Counted from the stretch's first letter, positions 1-9,043 are shown. The stretch is 64,000 nucleotides of DNA from Halobacillus_B sp963739045 (GCA_963739045.1 CAVTYY010000011.1:124001-188000); one strand, 5' to 3'. Translations and numbers: made by a program. The notes: generated from the sequence alone by a model not told the origin.

Positions 1-196
1 GATCCCTTTCTTTGCCACGGCGGACGGCCGGGTCCAAAGCAGCAATGACCTCGATGTTAATTTTTTTAAACATCCCGAGAAAACCGCCAGTCTTCACATT
101 TTTTGAATTCAAAATTACGGCATCTGCTCCCAGTTCCTGTTTTACCTTTTTCATAGCTTCCGGCATCGTTGGTGCATTAAACTTCTTTATCTTCAT
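1..196 (-). CDS. flhF: FlhF, flagellar SRP-type GTPase (N-terminal 65 residues only)
   Basis: The reading frame starts at an ATG at 196 and runs off the left edge of the window. Its first residues (MKIKKFNAPTMPEAMKKVKQ) and the following ELGADAVILNSK are typical of the FlhF N-terminus. The GTPase NG domain lies outside the window. FlhF is an SRP-family GTPase that positions flagellar basal bodies at the membrane in Bacilli. The ATG overlaps the flhA stop codon (ATGA), which implies translational coupling as the next gene of the fla/che operon. I identified it by sequence resemblance and position. Confidence 0.9.
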   Translation of the reverse strand, partial: MKIKKFNAPTMPEAMKKVKQELGADAVILNSKNVKTGGFLGMFKKINIEVIAALDPAVRRGKERD

Positions 197-2226
197 GCCA
201 CATTCACCACCCCTACACTTTGTACCTCAACACTTGGTTCAAGCTCATTGTAAGATAAAACGACTACTAGCGGTAAAAAACGGTCTAATAGTTGTTTTAA
301 ATACATTCGGACTGCTGGCGAGCAGAGGAGGATGGCTGTTTCTTCCTGAAGTGACATTTGCTCTGCCTGCTCTGCAACTGCATTTATGATCGTTTGCTGA
401 GAATCCGGATCTAAAGCTAAATAGCTTCCATGTTCTGTCTGCTGAATATGATCTGCTAATATCTTTTCTATCCGGCCGGATACTGTGATCACTTTTATAC
501 TGTCGTCAGCTGAGCGATATTGACTGGTAATTTGAGCTGCAAGCGCCTGCCTGCTGTATTCAGCTAGTAGGTCGGTATCGTTGGTCATCCGACCAAAGTC
601 AGCCAGCGTTTCAAAAATCACGGGCAGATTTTTTACTGATATATTTTCCCGCAGGAGCTTGGCAAGAACTTTTTGAATATCACCAATCGATAAAGGATCA
701 GGAGTAACTTCATCTGCCAGAATCGGATAGGATTCCTTCAGATGATCAATTAGCTGCTGTGTTTCCTGACGTCCTAATAATTGATGAGCGTGCTGTTTAA
801 TGACTTCAGTAATATGAGTAGAAACTACGGATGGTGGATCCACCACTGTATACCCCGTCAATTCTGCTTCATCCTTCAGATCCTCAGTAATCCATTTAGC
901 AGGCAGCCCGAAAGCAGGCTCAGTGGTTTCAATGCCTTCAATTTCATCTTCAGCTCCTCCAGGACTCATGGCTAAATAGTGATCGAGCAGCAGCTCCCCA
1001 TAGGCGACCTGATTCCCTTTTACTTTTAACCGGTATTCGTTAGCTCCCAGCTGAATGTTATCTCGAATTCGGACTACCGGAATGACAATCCCCAGTTCGA
1101 TAGCAAGCTGACGACGAATCATCACGATACGATCCAGCAAGTCTCCTCCTTGGTTCGTATCCGCAATTGGAATGAGGGCATAGCCAAATTCAAATTCAAT
1201 GGGATCCATGCTGATTAAGCTCACCACATTCTCAGGAGACCTCATCTGATCACTTTCTTCTTGATCGGTTTCTTCAGGTTCTTCCACTTCCGGGATTCTT
1301 TCCTCCCGCGATAACCAGTATCCTCCAAAGAAAAGAATGGCAGCAATTAACGTTGTTAGAAAGAAAGGAATTGGCGTCAGACCCAGTAGGAAGATCGTAG
1401 CTCCCGCAATATACAAAAGCTTAGGATAACGAAGCAGCTGACTGGTAATATCCGTACTTAAATTCCCCTCTGATGCGACTCTCGTAACTACAATCCCTGT
1501 CGCAGTTGAAATGAGTAACGCCGGGATTTGACTGACGAGTCCGTCCCCCACTGTTAATCTCATATATGTATCGACAGCTTCATTAAATGACATCCCCATT
1601 TGAACCATTCCAATAATGAGTCCAAATATAATATTAATGAGCACAATGATGATTCCTGCAATCGCATCACCTTTAACAAATTTACTGGCACCGTCCATTG
1701 CGCCATAAAAATCCGCTTCGTTCTCCACTTTTTCGCGACGTTCTTTGGCTTGTATTTCGTTAATCATCCCTGCGTTTAAATCAGCATCAATGCTCATTTG
1801 CTTCCCTGGCATAGCATCGAGGGTGAATCTGGCTGCAACTTCAGATACTCTTTCTGCACCTTTGGTAATAACCAGAAACTGAATAATGATTAAAATGATA
1901 AAGACAACAAATCCAACTAGTGGATTACCGCCGGTTACAAAAGAACCGAACGTCGCAACCACACCACCCGCCTGCGCATCAGATAAAATGGAACGAGTTG
2001 TCGATACATTCAATCCAAGTCTAAATAAAGTTAACAATAGTAACAAAGAAGGAAAGATGGCGAATTGCAGGGCTTCATCCATATTCATGGAGACTAAAAT
2101 CACAATTAAAGCCAAGGTAATATTAATTAAGATGAAAAAACTGAGCAGCCAGCCAGGTAAAGGAATGACAAGCATAACGATGATTAATATAACTCCTAAT
2201 ATGACTGATAGGTCTTTTGCGGACAT
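193..2226 (-). CDS. flhA: FlhA, export gate protein of the flagellar type III secretion system
   Basis: This 677-residue protein is the usual length for FlhA. About the first 310 residues contain eight hydrophobic segments split by the charged FHIPEP-region loop (GMINEIQAKERREKVENEAD). A cytoplasmic domain of about 350 residues follows and docks chaperone-substrate complexes. FlhA forms the nonameric ring of the export gate with FlhB and FliPQR and uses the proton motive force. I chose the ATG at 2226 because AAAGGAG sits 8 bases before it; an in-frame GTG at 2235 overlaps that ribosome binding site. The gene lies 18 bases after flhB and overlaps flhF by 4 bases. Confidence 0.96.
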   Translation of the reverse strand: MSAKDLSVILGVILIIVMLVIPLPGWLLSFFILINITLALIVILVSMNMDEALQFAIFPSLLLLLTLFRLGLNVSTTRSILSDAQAGGVVATFGSFVTGGNPLVGFVVFIILIIIQFLVITKGAERVSEVAARFTLDAMPGKQMSIDADLNAGMINEIQAKERREKVENEADFYGAMDGASKFVKGDAIAGIIIVLINIIFGLIIGMVQMGMSFNEAVDTYMRLTVGDGLVSQIPALLISTATGIVVTRVASEGNLSTDITSQLLRYPKLLYIAGATIFLLGLTPIPFFLTTLIAAILFFGGYWLSREERIPEVEEPEETDQEESDQMRSPENVVSLISMDPIEFEFGYALIPIADTNQGGDLLDRIVMIRRQLAIELGIVIPVVRIRDNIQLGANEYRLKVKGNQVAYGELLLDHYLAMSPGGAEDEIEGIETTEPAFGLPAKWITEDLKDEAELTGYTVVDPPSVVSTHITEVIKQHAHQLLGRQETQQLIDHLKESYPILADEVTPDPLSIGDIQKVLAKLLRENISVKNLPVIFETLADFGRMTNDTDLLAEYSRQALAAQITSQYRSADDSIKVITVSGRIEKILADHIQQTEHGSYLALDPDSQQTIINAVAEQAEQMSLQEETAILLCSPAVRMYLKQLLDRFLPLVVVLSYNELEPSVEVQSVGVVNVA

Positions 2227-2244
2227 GCGCCTCACTCCTTTTGG

Positions 2245-3324
2245 CTACGCTTTTTTCTGTAATTGATAGACATAAGCAAGAATTTCTGCAACGGCTTTGT
2301 AAAATTGTTCATCTATAGACTGATCAATCTCTGAGTGCTGATACAATGCTCTTGCTAAAGGTCGATTTTCCACAGTTATGACGTCGTGCATTTTGGCAGT
2401 TTCTTTAATCTTTAATGCGAGAAAATCTACACCTTTAGCAACAACATAAGGAGCATCGGATTTATCTTCATCATACTTCACAGCGATTGCATAATGGGTC
2501 GGATTAGTAATGACTACATCGGCGTTCGGAACTTCACTCATCATTCTGGATGCGGACATCTGTCTTTGCTTTTCTTTAATTTTTGATTTAATTTGTGGAT
2601 CGCCTTCCATGTTCTTATGCTCATCTTTCACATCTTGCTTGGACATGCGAATATTTTTTTCATGATCAAACCTTTGATAAGAATAATCCAGTACAGAAAG
2701 CAGCAGCAAAGCGAGCGCAGAAGCAAGTCCCATAATGACCGCTGTCCGTCCAAAGAAAGCCAATGCACCTTCAACTGATGTTTGGGAAACCATCAGCATA
2801 TGATCTTTGTTCAGCCAGATAATTGAAAAAGTAATTGTTCCAATCAATGAAATTTTCAGCAATGATTTTACTAGTTCTACCAGGGCCCGGACAGAAAAAA
2901 TCTTTTTTGCGCCTTGGATAGGATCTAATTTTTTTAAGTCCATTTTTAAAGGTTCACCTGTGAACATTACTCCCACTTGGAGGAAATTCGACGTCAAACC
3001 AGCGATGATCGCTATTCCCATAAGTGGAATAACAACCTTACTTACCTCCAATAAGGTTTCGACAAATACCGTATAGACTTGATTTTCTGTTACTTCCCAC
3101 GTGATATATTCCTGAAATGAATGCTGAAATATTCCTGTCAGCGTTTCTTTCAAACGTCCTCCCATGAGAAACAACAGGCCAAATACCATAAGCAGCAAAA
3201 AACCTGTATTCACGTCCTGACTCTTCGGCACCTGTCCCTTTTTTCTAGAATCCTGCCGTTTTTTTGGTGTCGCTTTTTCCGTTTTCTCATCAGCTGCAAA
3301 GTATTGCAGGTCTAGCTTCAGCAT
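2245..3324 (-). CDS. flhB: FlhB, export gate and substrate-specificity switch protein
   Basis: The 359-residue protein has the classical N-terminus (MLKLDLQYFA, then EKTEKATPKKR), four membrane segments and a C-terminal cytoplasmic domain. The autocleavage motif NPTH starts near residue 274 (VITNPTHYAIAVKY). Family knowledge says cleavage between N and P, together with FliK, switches export from rod/hook to filament substrates. The ATG at 3324 is preceded by GGAGG at 8 bases; an upstream TTG overlaps that site and was rejected. Only one base separates it from the fliR stop codon, so the two are probably translationally coupled. Confidence 0.96.
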   Translation of the reverse strand: MLKLDLQYFAADEKTEKATPKKRQDSRKKGQVPKSQDVNTGFLLLMVFGLLFLMGGRLKETLTGIFQHSFQEYITWEVTENQVYTVFVETLLEVSKVVIPLMGIAIIAGLTSNFLQVGVMFTGEPLKMDLKKLDPIQGAKKIFSVRALVELVKSLLKISLIGTITFSIIWLNKDHMLMVSQTSVEGALAFFGRTAVIMGLASALALLLLSVLDYSYQRFDHEKNIRMSKQDVKDEHKNMEGDPQIKSKIKEKQRQMSASRMMSEVPNADVVITNPTHYAIAVKYDEDKSDAPYVVAKGVDFLALKIKETAKMHDVITVENRPLARALYQHSEIDQSIDEQFYKAVAEILAYVYQLQKKA

Positions 3325-3325
3325 T

Positions 3326-4105
3326 CTATCCGCCTCCAAAGATTTTCATGAGCCCTTCCATCGTCGTCAGCATCGTTTCGAATAAATTTTTTATAAGCAT
3401 GATGTAAAAGGTCATCGCAATCACAAGAACAGATAAACCGATGAAAATTTTCAAAGGAAGACCTACTACAAAAACGTTTAATTGAGGGACTGTCCTCGCC
3501 ACAATCCCAAGCGCTATATCTACGAGAAATAAACAGCCGACAATCGGAGATGCCATTAAAAATGCAATGACAAACATCTTATTAAAACTGTTTAAAATGT
3601 AATGAATCCAATTTCCATTTTCGATAGGAATGAATTGATCGAGGGGGATCAGCTGATAGCTGTAAAAGATTCCATCAATCATTAAGTGGTGACCGTTAAC
3701 TGCTAAGATAAATAGTAATGTAAACATATAAAGATATTGACCAATTAATGGACTTTGTGCCCCTGTCTGGGGATCAATGACATTTGCAATTGCAAATCCC
3801 ATTTGAAAGTCGATAAATCCGCCAGCTATCTGGATGGCTGCAAGGACTATATAAGCAAGCAGACCAATAGACAATCCAACTCCTGCTTCTTTCAGTAAGA
3901 GAAGGTAGTAATCAGCGTCTATCGATAATTCTGGCAAATCGATCGTAGAGTACATTAATAAAGCAAGAAAAAAACTAAAAGCTATTTTATAACGGGTCGG
4001 AACATTCCGATAAGAAAATAAGGGCACACTTACGAAAAAAGAAGTCACACGAATCAAAATTAATAAGAAAGCCGGCAGATTGACAAAATGAAAAGACTGA
4101 AGCAT
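3326..4105 (-). CDS. fliR: FliR, flagellar export gate membrane protein
   Basis: The 259-residue, very hydrophobic protein has about six membrane segments and the typical FliR features near the N-terminus (LPAFLLILIRVTSFFVSVPL) and in the middle (GFIDFQMGFAIANVIDP). FliR forms the core of the export channel with FliP5 and FliQ4. It starts 3 bases after fliQ and ends one base before the flhB start, the same fliP-fliQ-fliR-flhB order as in B. subtilis. The protein ends in a glycine run (FGGG). Nothing in it looks broken. Confidence 0.95.
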   Translation of the reverse strand: MLQSFHFVNLPAFLLILIRVTSFFVSVPLFSYRNVPTRYKIAFSFFLALLMYSTIDLPELSIDADYYLLLLKEAGVGLSIGLLAYIVLAAIQIAGGFIDFQMGFAIANVIDPQTGAQSPLIGQYLYMFTLLFILAVNGHHLMIDGIFYSYQLIPLDQFIPIENGNWIHYILNSFNKMFVIAFLMASPIVGCLFLVDIALGIVARTVPQLNVFVVGLPLKIFIGLSVLVIAMTFYIMLIKNLFETMLTTMEGLMKIFGGG

Positions 4106-4108
4106 CCG

Positions 4109-4378
4109 TTATCCTGCCAGCATATTCAAATTTTTAAAGATATCTGCGGCGAATTCCACCATGTTCGTCAGCATCCATGGCCCAAAAAAGATTAAACCTA
4201 CCATGACGGCTACTATTTTCGGGATGAAGGCCAGTGTCTGTTCCTGTATTTGGGTCGTTGCCTGAAAAATACTAACTAACAAACCAACTGCAAGAGCCAG
4301 GACGAGTAAAGGACCAGTTACGAGTAAGATTGTATAAATGCCTTCTTTTGCAAATGATATAACCAATTCTGAATTCAA
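4109..4378 (-). CDS. fliQ: FliQ, small flagellar export gate protein
   Basis: The 89-residue protein has two membrane helices. The motif FQATTQIQEQTLAFIPK, highly conserved in FliQ and its injectisome homologues, lies between them. FliQ wraps around the FliP/FliR core of the export gate. The length is that of the family. The neighbours fliP upstream (18-base gap) and fliR downstream (3-base gap) confirm the assignment. Confidence 0.95.
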   Translation of the reverse strand: MNSELVISFAKEGIYTILLVTGPLLVLALAVGLLVSIFQATTQIQEQTLAFIPKIVAVMVGLIFFGPWMLTNMVEFAADIFKNLNMLAG

Positions 4379-4396
4379 AAGATTGTCCTCCTCTGC

Positions 4397-5062
4397 TTAA
4401 AATCCTTCAAGCAGTGATTTAGTAATTAAGTACCAGCCATCCACCAATACAAACAATAGGATTTTAAATGGCAGGGAGATCATCACTGGCGGCAGCATCA
4501 TCATCCCCATGGACATTAACACGCTGGCAACTGCCATATCGATGACCAGGAAGGGAATGAAAATCATAAATCCCATTTGAAATGCCGTTTTTAACTCACT
4601 AATGGTATAGGCAGGGACTAAGGTAGTTAACGGAATGTCCTCCACTTGTTCCGGCCGTTCCATTTGAGAATAATTCATAAATAAAGCAAGGTCCTTCTGC
4701 CTTGTATGTTTCGCCATAAAATCTTTCATTGGATCGCTTGCCTTTTGATAAGCTTCATCCAAAGTGATTTCTTCATTAAATAAGGGAGTCAGCGCCTGTT
4801 CATTTACCTGTTGAAACGTGGGTGCCATTATAAAGAATGTCAAAAACAATGCGATCCCCACAAGCACCTGGTTAGGGGGCATTTGCTGAGTCGCAAGAGA
4901 GGTTCTGACAAAAGACAGAACAATGATAATCCTAGTAAAACAAGTCATCAAAATTAGGATGCTCGGTGCTAGAGATAAAACAGTCAGGAGAAGTAAAAGT
5001 TTCACCGAATTCGCGACATTTTCGGGATCAGAACTTGAAAACATATCAATAAAATCATTCAT
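4397..5062 (-). CDS. fliP: FliP, flagellar export gate pore subunit
   Basis: The 221-residue protein carries the FliP signatures: an ILMTCFTRIIIVLSFVRTSL segment after the first hydrophobic stretch, NQVLVGIALFLTFFIM, and a C-terminal membrane pair with SMGMMMLPPVMISLPFK. Five FliP subunits form the export pore. FliP is often made with a cleaved signal peptide; here the N-terminus is short before the first membrane helix. The start overlaps the end of fliO by 8 bases, which suggests coupled translation. Confidence 0.96.
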   Translation of the reverse strand: MNDFIDMFSSSDPENVANSVKLLLLLTVLSLAPSILILMTCFTRIIIVLSFVRTSLATQQMPPNQVLVGIALFLTFFIMAPTFQQVNEQALTPLFNEEITLDEAYQKASDPMKDFMAKHTRQKDLALFMNYSQMERPEQVEDIPLTTLVPAYTISELKTAFQMGFMIFIPFLVIDMAVASVLMSMGMMMLPPVMISLPFKILLFVLVDGWYLITKSLLEGF

Positions 5063-5747
5063 AATCCCGATCCTCCTTCTTCTTCTCCTTCTTCCATTCC
5101 TTACGTTTTTCTTTCATTTCATTTAACTGCTTTTCGAACATTTGCTGAAATTGAACCGTTGAGGATTGATCATTAGGCGGCCGTTCTTTTTTATTGAACT
5201 TCGCCAGCCACTTCTTCATGCCAAATACCTGGTCCAGATTTCCTTCTTCTTCTCTGTTTAATAAGTGTTCTTTTGTTTCCTCGTTGGTTATTTCTGTAAT
5301 GATTTCCACCGAGTCCCCGACTCCCAGAATAAATACTTGCGAGCCGATTCTCACCGCCTGAATAGATCGGTTTGGCGCAAGGTTCATCCCACCGAGATTT
5401 TCCATTGTGCGATTTCTGTTCATTAATTTATTTTTTGAATTGAAAAACTTTAATAATCCATAAATAAGAGCCAAAATAAGAATTAACACGAAAACCAAAC
5501 GAACAATACTCCAAATCAGGGGTGCCGATTGAGATTCACTTGAGGAAGAGGAGCTAATTACTCCTTCCTTTTTCTCATTTCCATCTTCTTTTCCAGCATC
5601 GTCTGACTGAGAAGCACATCCATCAAGCTCTGGATTTTTCGTACAATCACTCACTGACGGACCGGCAGCCCAAACAGCAGAACTGCTCATAAAGAAGCTT
5701 AAAAATAGAAGCAGACATACAGTTGTTTTTCTAGTTGATTGAAACAT
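5055..5747 (-). CDS. fliO: FliO (FliZ), export gate assembly protein
   Basis: The 230-residue protein begins with a signal-peptide-like segment (residues 1-28, ending SSAVWAAG). A low-complexity extracytoplasmic stretch rich in Asp, Glu, Lys and Ser follows, containing two Cys residues (near DCTKNPELDGC). One membrane helix lies around residues 78-100, then a cytoplasmic domain with NLGGMNLAPNRSIQAVRIG typical of FliO. The C-terminus is highly charged (KEKRKEWKKEKKKEDRDYE). FliO helps FliP assemble. The gene sits between cheY and fliP and overlaps fliP by 8 bases. Confidence 0.88.
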   Translation of the reverse strand: MFQSTRKTTVCLLLFLSFFMSSSAVWAAGPSVSDCTKNPELDGCASQSDDAGKEDGNEKKEGVISSSSSSESQSAPLIWSIVRLVFVLILILALIYGLLKFFNSKNKLMNRNRTMENLGGMNLAPNRSIQAVRIGSQVFILGVGDSVEIITEITNEETKEHLLNREEEGNLDQVFGMKKWLAKFNKKERPPNDQSSTVQFQQMFEKQLNEMKEKRKEWKKEKKKEDRDYE

Positions 5748-5766
5748 AAGGATCCCTTCTCATTCG

Positions 5767-6129
5767 TTAGCTTAAAGCTTTTTGAATGGCTTCGATCACG
5801 CGATCTGCCTGAAACGGCTTGACAATAAAGTCTTTCGCGCCGGCTTGAATAGCATCGACGACCATCGCTTGCTGACCCATAGCAGAGCACATAATAACTT
5901 TCGCGTTCGGATTAATTTGCTTAATTTCCTTTAATGCTGTAATTCCATCCATTTCCGGCATGGTTATATCCATAGTCACTAAGTCTGGCTTGTGGTCTTT
6001 ATACATCTCTACAGCTTTTTGTCCATCTGCTGCCTCGGCGGCAATTTCATAACCATTCTTCGTTAAAATATCCTTCACCATCATTCTCATAAATGCTGCA
6101 TCATCTACTATTAAGATTCGTTCTGCCAT
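5767..6129 (-). CDS. cheY: CheY, chemotaxis response regulator
   Basis: The single receiver domain of 120 residues has all expected phosphorylation residues: the acidic pair Asp9-Asp10, the phosphoacceptor Asp54 (TMDITMP), Ser/Ala in CSAMG around 82-84 and Lys104 (VKPF). Phosphorylated CheY binds the flagellar switch protein FliM and controls the direction of rotation. It lies between fliY and fliO as in B. subtilis; FliY, encoded just upstream, is the CheY-P phosphatase of this lineage. Confidence 0.97.
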   Translation of the reverse strand: MAERILIVDDAAFMRMMVKDILTKNGYEIAAEAADGQKAVEMYKDHKPDLVTMDITMPEMDGITALKEIKQINPNAKVIMCSAMGQQAMVVDAIQAGAKDFIVKPFQADRVIEAIQKALS

Positions 6130-6149
6130 CCTGTTTCCTCCTCATGTAA

Positions 6150-7328
6150 TTAACGAAGTTTACTTAACCGGTCTTTAGGACTTGCAATATCCGTGACCCG
6201 AACACCGAAATTTTCATCGATGACTACGACTTCGCCTTTCGCCATTAATTTGTCATTCACATGGATATCAACCGGTTCTCCCGCCAGTTTGTCTAGCTCA
6301 ACAACGGAGCCAGAGGTAATTTCTAATATTTCTCGAATAGTTCGCTTCGTACGTCCCAGTTCTACCGTAACCTTTAAGGGAATATCCATCAGCATATCGA
6401 GGTTTTTTTGCTCGTGGTTATTCAGCTGTACAGGGTCAAAATCCTGAAATTGTGCAGACTGTACCTTTGAATTCTCCATCTCCTGTCCCTGTGAACCACC
6501 TACAAATTGCTGCTGAGGTTTATCCTTCTGCGGCTCGGCTTTAAGCTCAGAAGCTTCCTTATCCGGAGAAACGGAAGTGCCAGAATCCGTAGATTTCTCC
6601 TTCACTGGCGGAGGTGTCTGTGACTTCGGTGCTTCCTTAATGTCATCTTCCTGCTCATCAGCAGGATTCATAAGTTCATCTACTAACTGCTTAGCAAATC
6701 GAATCGGTAGCAGCTGCATAATATTAGAATCTATTAAACTGCCGATTTTTAATTGAAAGGACACTTTCACTAGAATTTCATCGTCAGGAAGCTGTTCTGT
6801 TCCTTTATCTTCTTCTAAATTCAATACCTCTATGGAAGGAGGAGAAATATCCACTTTTTTATTAAAAATGGTAGACATGCTAGTCGCAGCGGAACCCATC
6901 ATTTGGTTCATAGCTTCCTGGACAGCACTTAAATGAATTTCCTGTAAATCGTCTGCAGGAGAGACCCCGTCGCCTCCCAGCATAAGATCAGCAATGATCG
7001 CAGCATCCTGAGAACGGATTACCAGGACATTTTCTCCAAAGAAACCGTCCGTATAGGTAACCTGGACCGCTACATGTGGCTTTGGAAACTCATCTCTCAG
7101 TTTGGAGCGAGGCACGATCGAAATTTGTGGAGTAGTGATTTCGACTTTCTGATTCAGAAGGGAGGAAAGGGCGGTTGCAGAGCTACCAAAAGAAATATTT
7201 CCAATCTCACCTAAAGCATCTTCCTCTAAACCGGACAGTTCCTCCTCGACAGGAAGATCATCTTCCTCTTCACTGCCATTCAATAAAGCATCAATTTCAT
7301 CTTGAGATAACATATCATCACTCATCAT
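6150..7328 (-). CDS. fliY: FliY, flagellar switch protein with CheC-like phosphatase domain
   Basis: The 392-residue protein has three parts. A FliM-like N-terminal peptide (MLSQDEIDALLNG) should bind CheY-P. The middle domain has two CheC/FliY phosphatase signatures, one around LGEIGNISFGSSATAL and one at VQEAMNQMMGSAATSM. After an acidic, Pro/Gln-rich linker of about 90 residues comes a C-terminal FliN/SpoA domain (LDMLMDIPLKVTVELGRTKR). It therefore replaces FliN in the C ring and also dephosphorylates CheY-P. It starts inside the end of fliM (11-base overlap) with two tandem ATGs behind a GGGGG-rich site; the first is used here. Confidence 0.96.
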   Translation of the reverse strand: MMSDDMLSQDEIDALLNGSEEEDDLPVEEELSGLEEDALGEIGNISFGSSATALSSLLNQKVEITTPQISIVPRSKLRDEFPKPHVAVQVTYTDGFFGENVLVIRSQDAAIIADLMLGGDGVSPADDLQEIHLSAVQEAMNQMMGSAATSMSTIFNKKVDISPPSIEVLNLEEDKGTEQLPDDEILVKVSFQLKIGSLIDSNIMQLLPIRFAKQLVDELMNPADEQEDDIKEAPKSQTPPPVKEKSTDSGTSVSPDKEASELKAEPQKDKPQQQFVGGSQGQEMENSKVQSAQFQDFDPVQLNNHEQKNLDMLMDIPLKVTVELGRTKRTIREILEITSGSVVELDKLAGEPVDIHVNDKLMAKGEVVVIDENFGVRVTDIASPKDRLSKLR

Positions 7329-8319
7329 CTTCTGCCCCCTCTCTAAATTCTTCTAAAACCTGGACAGCCATTTTGTTTCTCAATTTACCTGGCTGGATCA
7401 AGAATTTTTTCTCCTGATCCACTTTTAGAGTCATCGGCTGATCAATTGCTTGATTCAAATGAATGACATCCTCGGTTTGAAGCCGCAGAAACTGCTGGAT
7501 CGACATTTCCGCTTCCCCTAAGATAGCCTTTATGTCCACATGAGCTTTCTTAACCGTTTTGCTGAGCGCTTGATACTCTTCTTCATTCCGTTCTTTGGTC
7601 TGCTGTTTCTGCATCCAATAATGAACGGAAAGCTTCGGCAGAATAGGTTCAAGTACCACGTGGGGGATACAAAAGTTAATCATGCCGCTCGTTTCACCTA
7701 TAGTCGTGTTTAAGGAAACTACTACAACTGTTTCATTAGGAGAAACCATTTGCAGAAATTGAGGGTTCACTTCAAAATCTTCCATAATAGGATCGATCTC
7801 TACGACAGAGCCCCAGGCTTCCTGGTAATTATCAAGTGCACGCTCAAACAATTGAGACATAATCGTCGTTTCTATTTCGGTTAAATTATCAATTTTGTTT
7901 ACACTACTGCCCTTTCCGCCCAACACCCTGTCCAACATCGCATAAGCGACGTTAGGATTTGTTTCTAACAAAATCCTGCCTTCTAATGGCGAAACGCTGA
8001 AAATATTTAAAATAGTCATCGTTGGAATCGAACGAATGAATTCTTCGTAGGGCAGTTGATCTACAGAAGCAACCGAAATGTTTACATATGTACGAAGCTG
8101 TGCCGAAAAATAAGTAGTCAGCAACCGCGCGAAATTTTCGTGAATCCGCGACAAACTTCTAATTTGATCCTTCGAAAACCTTAGAGCACGTTTAAAGTCA
8201 TACACACGTACTTTCTTTTCATTTTCCTCGACCTTTAAGTCCTCTGCAGCCATTTCCCCAGTAGAAAGAGCAGAAAGCAAGGAATCAATTTCACTTTGTG
8301 AAAGTACTTCTTCAGCCAA
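7318..8319 (-). CDS. fliM: FliM, flagellar motor switch protein
   Basis: The 333-residue protein starts with the CheY-P-binding peptide (VLSQSEIDSLLSAL). The CheC-like middle domain follows (for example LSRIHENFARLLTTYFSAQL), and a C-terminal SpoA domain (GEAEMSIQQFLRLQTEDVI) binds FliY/FliN. It forms the middle of the C ring between FliG and FliY. The length matches B. subtilis FliM. It lies between fliL and fliY, overlapping the latter. Confidence 0.97.
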   Translation of the reverse strand: MAEEVLSQSEIDSLLSALSTGEMAAEDLKVEENEKKVRVYDFKRALRFSKDQIRSLSRIHENFARLLTTYFSAQLRTYVNISVASVDQLPYEEFIRSIPTMTILNIFSVSPLEGRILLETNPNVAYAMLDRVLGGKGSSVNKIDNLTEIETTIMSQLFERALDNYQEAWGSVVEIDPIMEDFEVNPQFLQMVSPNETVVVVSLNTTIGETSGMINFCIPHVVLEPILPKLSVHYWMQKQQTKERNEEEYQALSKTVKKAHVDIKAILGEAEMSIQQFLRLQTEDVIHLNQAIDQPMTLKVDQEKKFLIQPGKLRNKMAVQVLEEFREGAEDDE

Positions 8320-8358
8320 ATAACCTCACCTCCAAGTCAGCATACGACTGACTCACTA

Positions 8359-8790
8359 TTATTGAAGTACTTTTTCCACGGTATAAACGTCGGTAACTTT
8401 CCCCTTATCCATGAACTCATTTAATTTCAGTTTTACAGTCTCTTCTAAATCATTTAACCCAGATTTAAAAGCTCCAGAATCCATCGTTGCAAGGTTCTTC
8501 AAAATAATATTCTGCATTTGAAAATCACGTTTCTGCAATTCCTCCAATGCATTCTTGCTGTCAGTGACAATCCTAAAACGAATTCTTACATAATCTCCAT
8601 CCTTTAGGTCCGTAGTAATCTCTTCTGTTAAAAGAGAACTGTCACGGATGTCATCAATGGATCTTTCCCCGCTTGCCTCACTATCATTTAAATTGATAAC
8701 TAAGATAAGAGCAACGACTCCAAGGATGGTAATTGTGCCTAAAATAATAAGCATCGTTTTAAACAGTTTAGGTTTCAAAGCTATCTTCAC
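8359..8790 (-). CDS. fliL: FliL, basal-body-associated membrane protein
   Basis: The 143-residue protein has one N-terminal membrane helix at about residues 12-32 (MLIILGTITILGVVALILVI) and an extracytoplasmic domain with the FliL pattern, including DYVRIRFRIVTDSKNALEEL and a C-terminal FMDKGKVTDVYTVEKV. FliL surrounds stator units and influences torque and swarming. The start codon lies 23 bases inside the end of swrD. No anomaly was seen. Confidence 0.92.
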   Translation of the reverse strand: MKIALKPKLFKTMLIILGTITILGVVALILVINLNDSEASGERSIDDIRDSSLLTEEITTDLKDGDYVRIRFRIVTDSKNALEELQKRDFQMQNIILKNLATMDSGAFKSGLNDLEETVKLKLNEFMDKGKVTDVYTVEKVLQ

Positions 8791-8992
8791 CTGCCTTATC
8801 TACGATTCGTAATAATCCAATTTTTTGATAGAACTGGCGAATGCTTTTAATGACTGCTTCCTCTGGTTCTTTAACTACAAATTTCCTTCCTTTCGTAGTC
8901 GTGATCGTCGTGTCCGGGTGGGATTGAACTTGCTCTATGTATAAAGCATTAAACCAAAATGATTCCCCGTTCAGCCTCGTTAAGCAGATCAT
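8768..8992 (-). CDS. swrD: SwrD (FlbD family), swarming motility protein
   Basis: The 74-residue protein begins MICLTRLNGESFWFNALYIE and contains PDTTITTTKGRKFVVKE, the FlbD/SwrD family pattern. In B. subtilis SwrD raises flagellar torque and is needed for swarming. The ATG at 8992 is fixed by family alignment, but no Shine-Dalgarno sequence lies 5-12 bases before it. The nearest AAAAGGAG is about 34 bases upstream, in the 5' arm of a 13-base-pair hairpin (9001-9030). The gene overlaps fliL by 23 bases. The unusual initiation region suggests special translation control, which is an inference. Confidence 0.9.
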   Translation of the reverse strand: MICLTRLNGESFWFNALYIEQVQSHPDTTITTTKGRKFVVKEPEEAVIKSIRQFYQKIGLLRIVDKAGEDSFET

Positions 8993-9000
8993 TGAATGTC

Positions 9001-9030
9001 AGGAGTGTTCTTTATGAAAAGAACACTCCT
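9001..9030 (-). promoter_or_regulatory. Perfect hairpin between flgE and swrD containing the swrD Shine-Dalgarno
   Basis: A perfect inverted repeat has 13-base arms (9001-9013 and 9018-9030) and a 4-base loop. In the minus-strand transcript its 5' arm carries AGGAG, the only good ribosome binding site upstream of swrD. The 3' arm ends 8 bases before the swrD ATG. No U-run follows on the minus strand, so it is not an ordinary terminator in the operon direction. A plus-strand transcript would have only four U residues after it. Control of swrD translation, or RNA processing, is the likely role (inferred). Confidence 0.6.
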
Positions 9031-9043
9031 TTTCCCCCTTTAA

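Noticed and set aside
7175..7417. Plus-strand frames inside the flagellar operon
   Set aside because: They are antisense to well-supported fliY and fliM, without ribosome sites or family resemblance.
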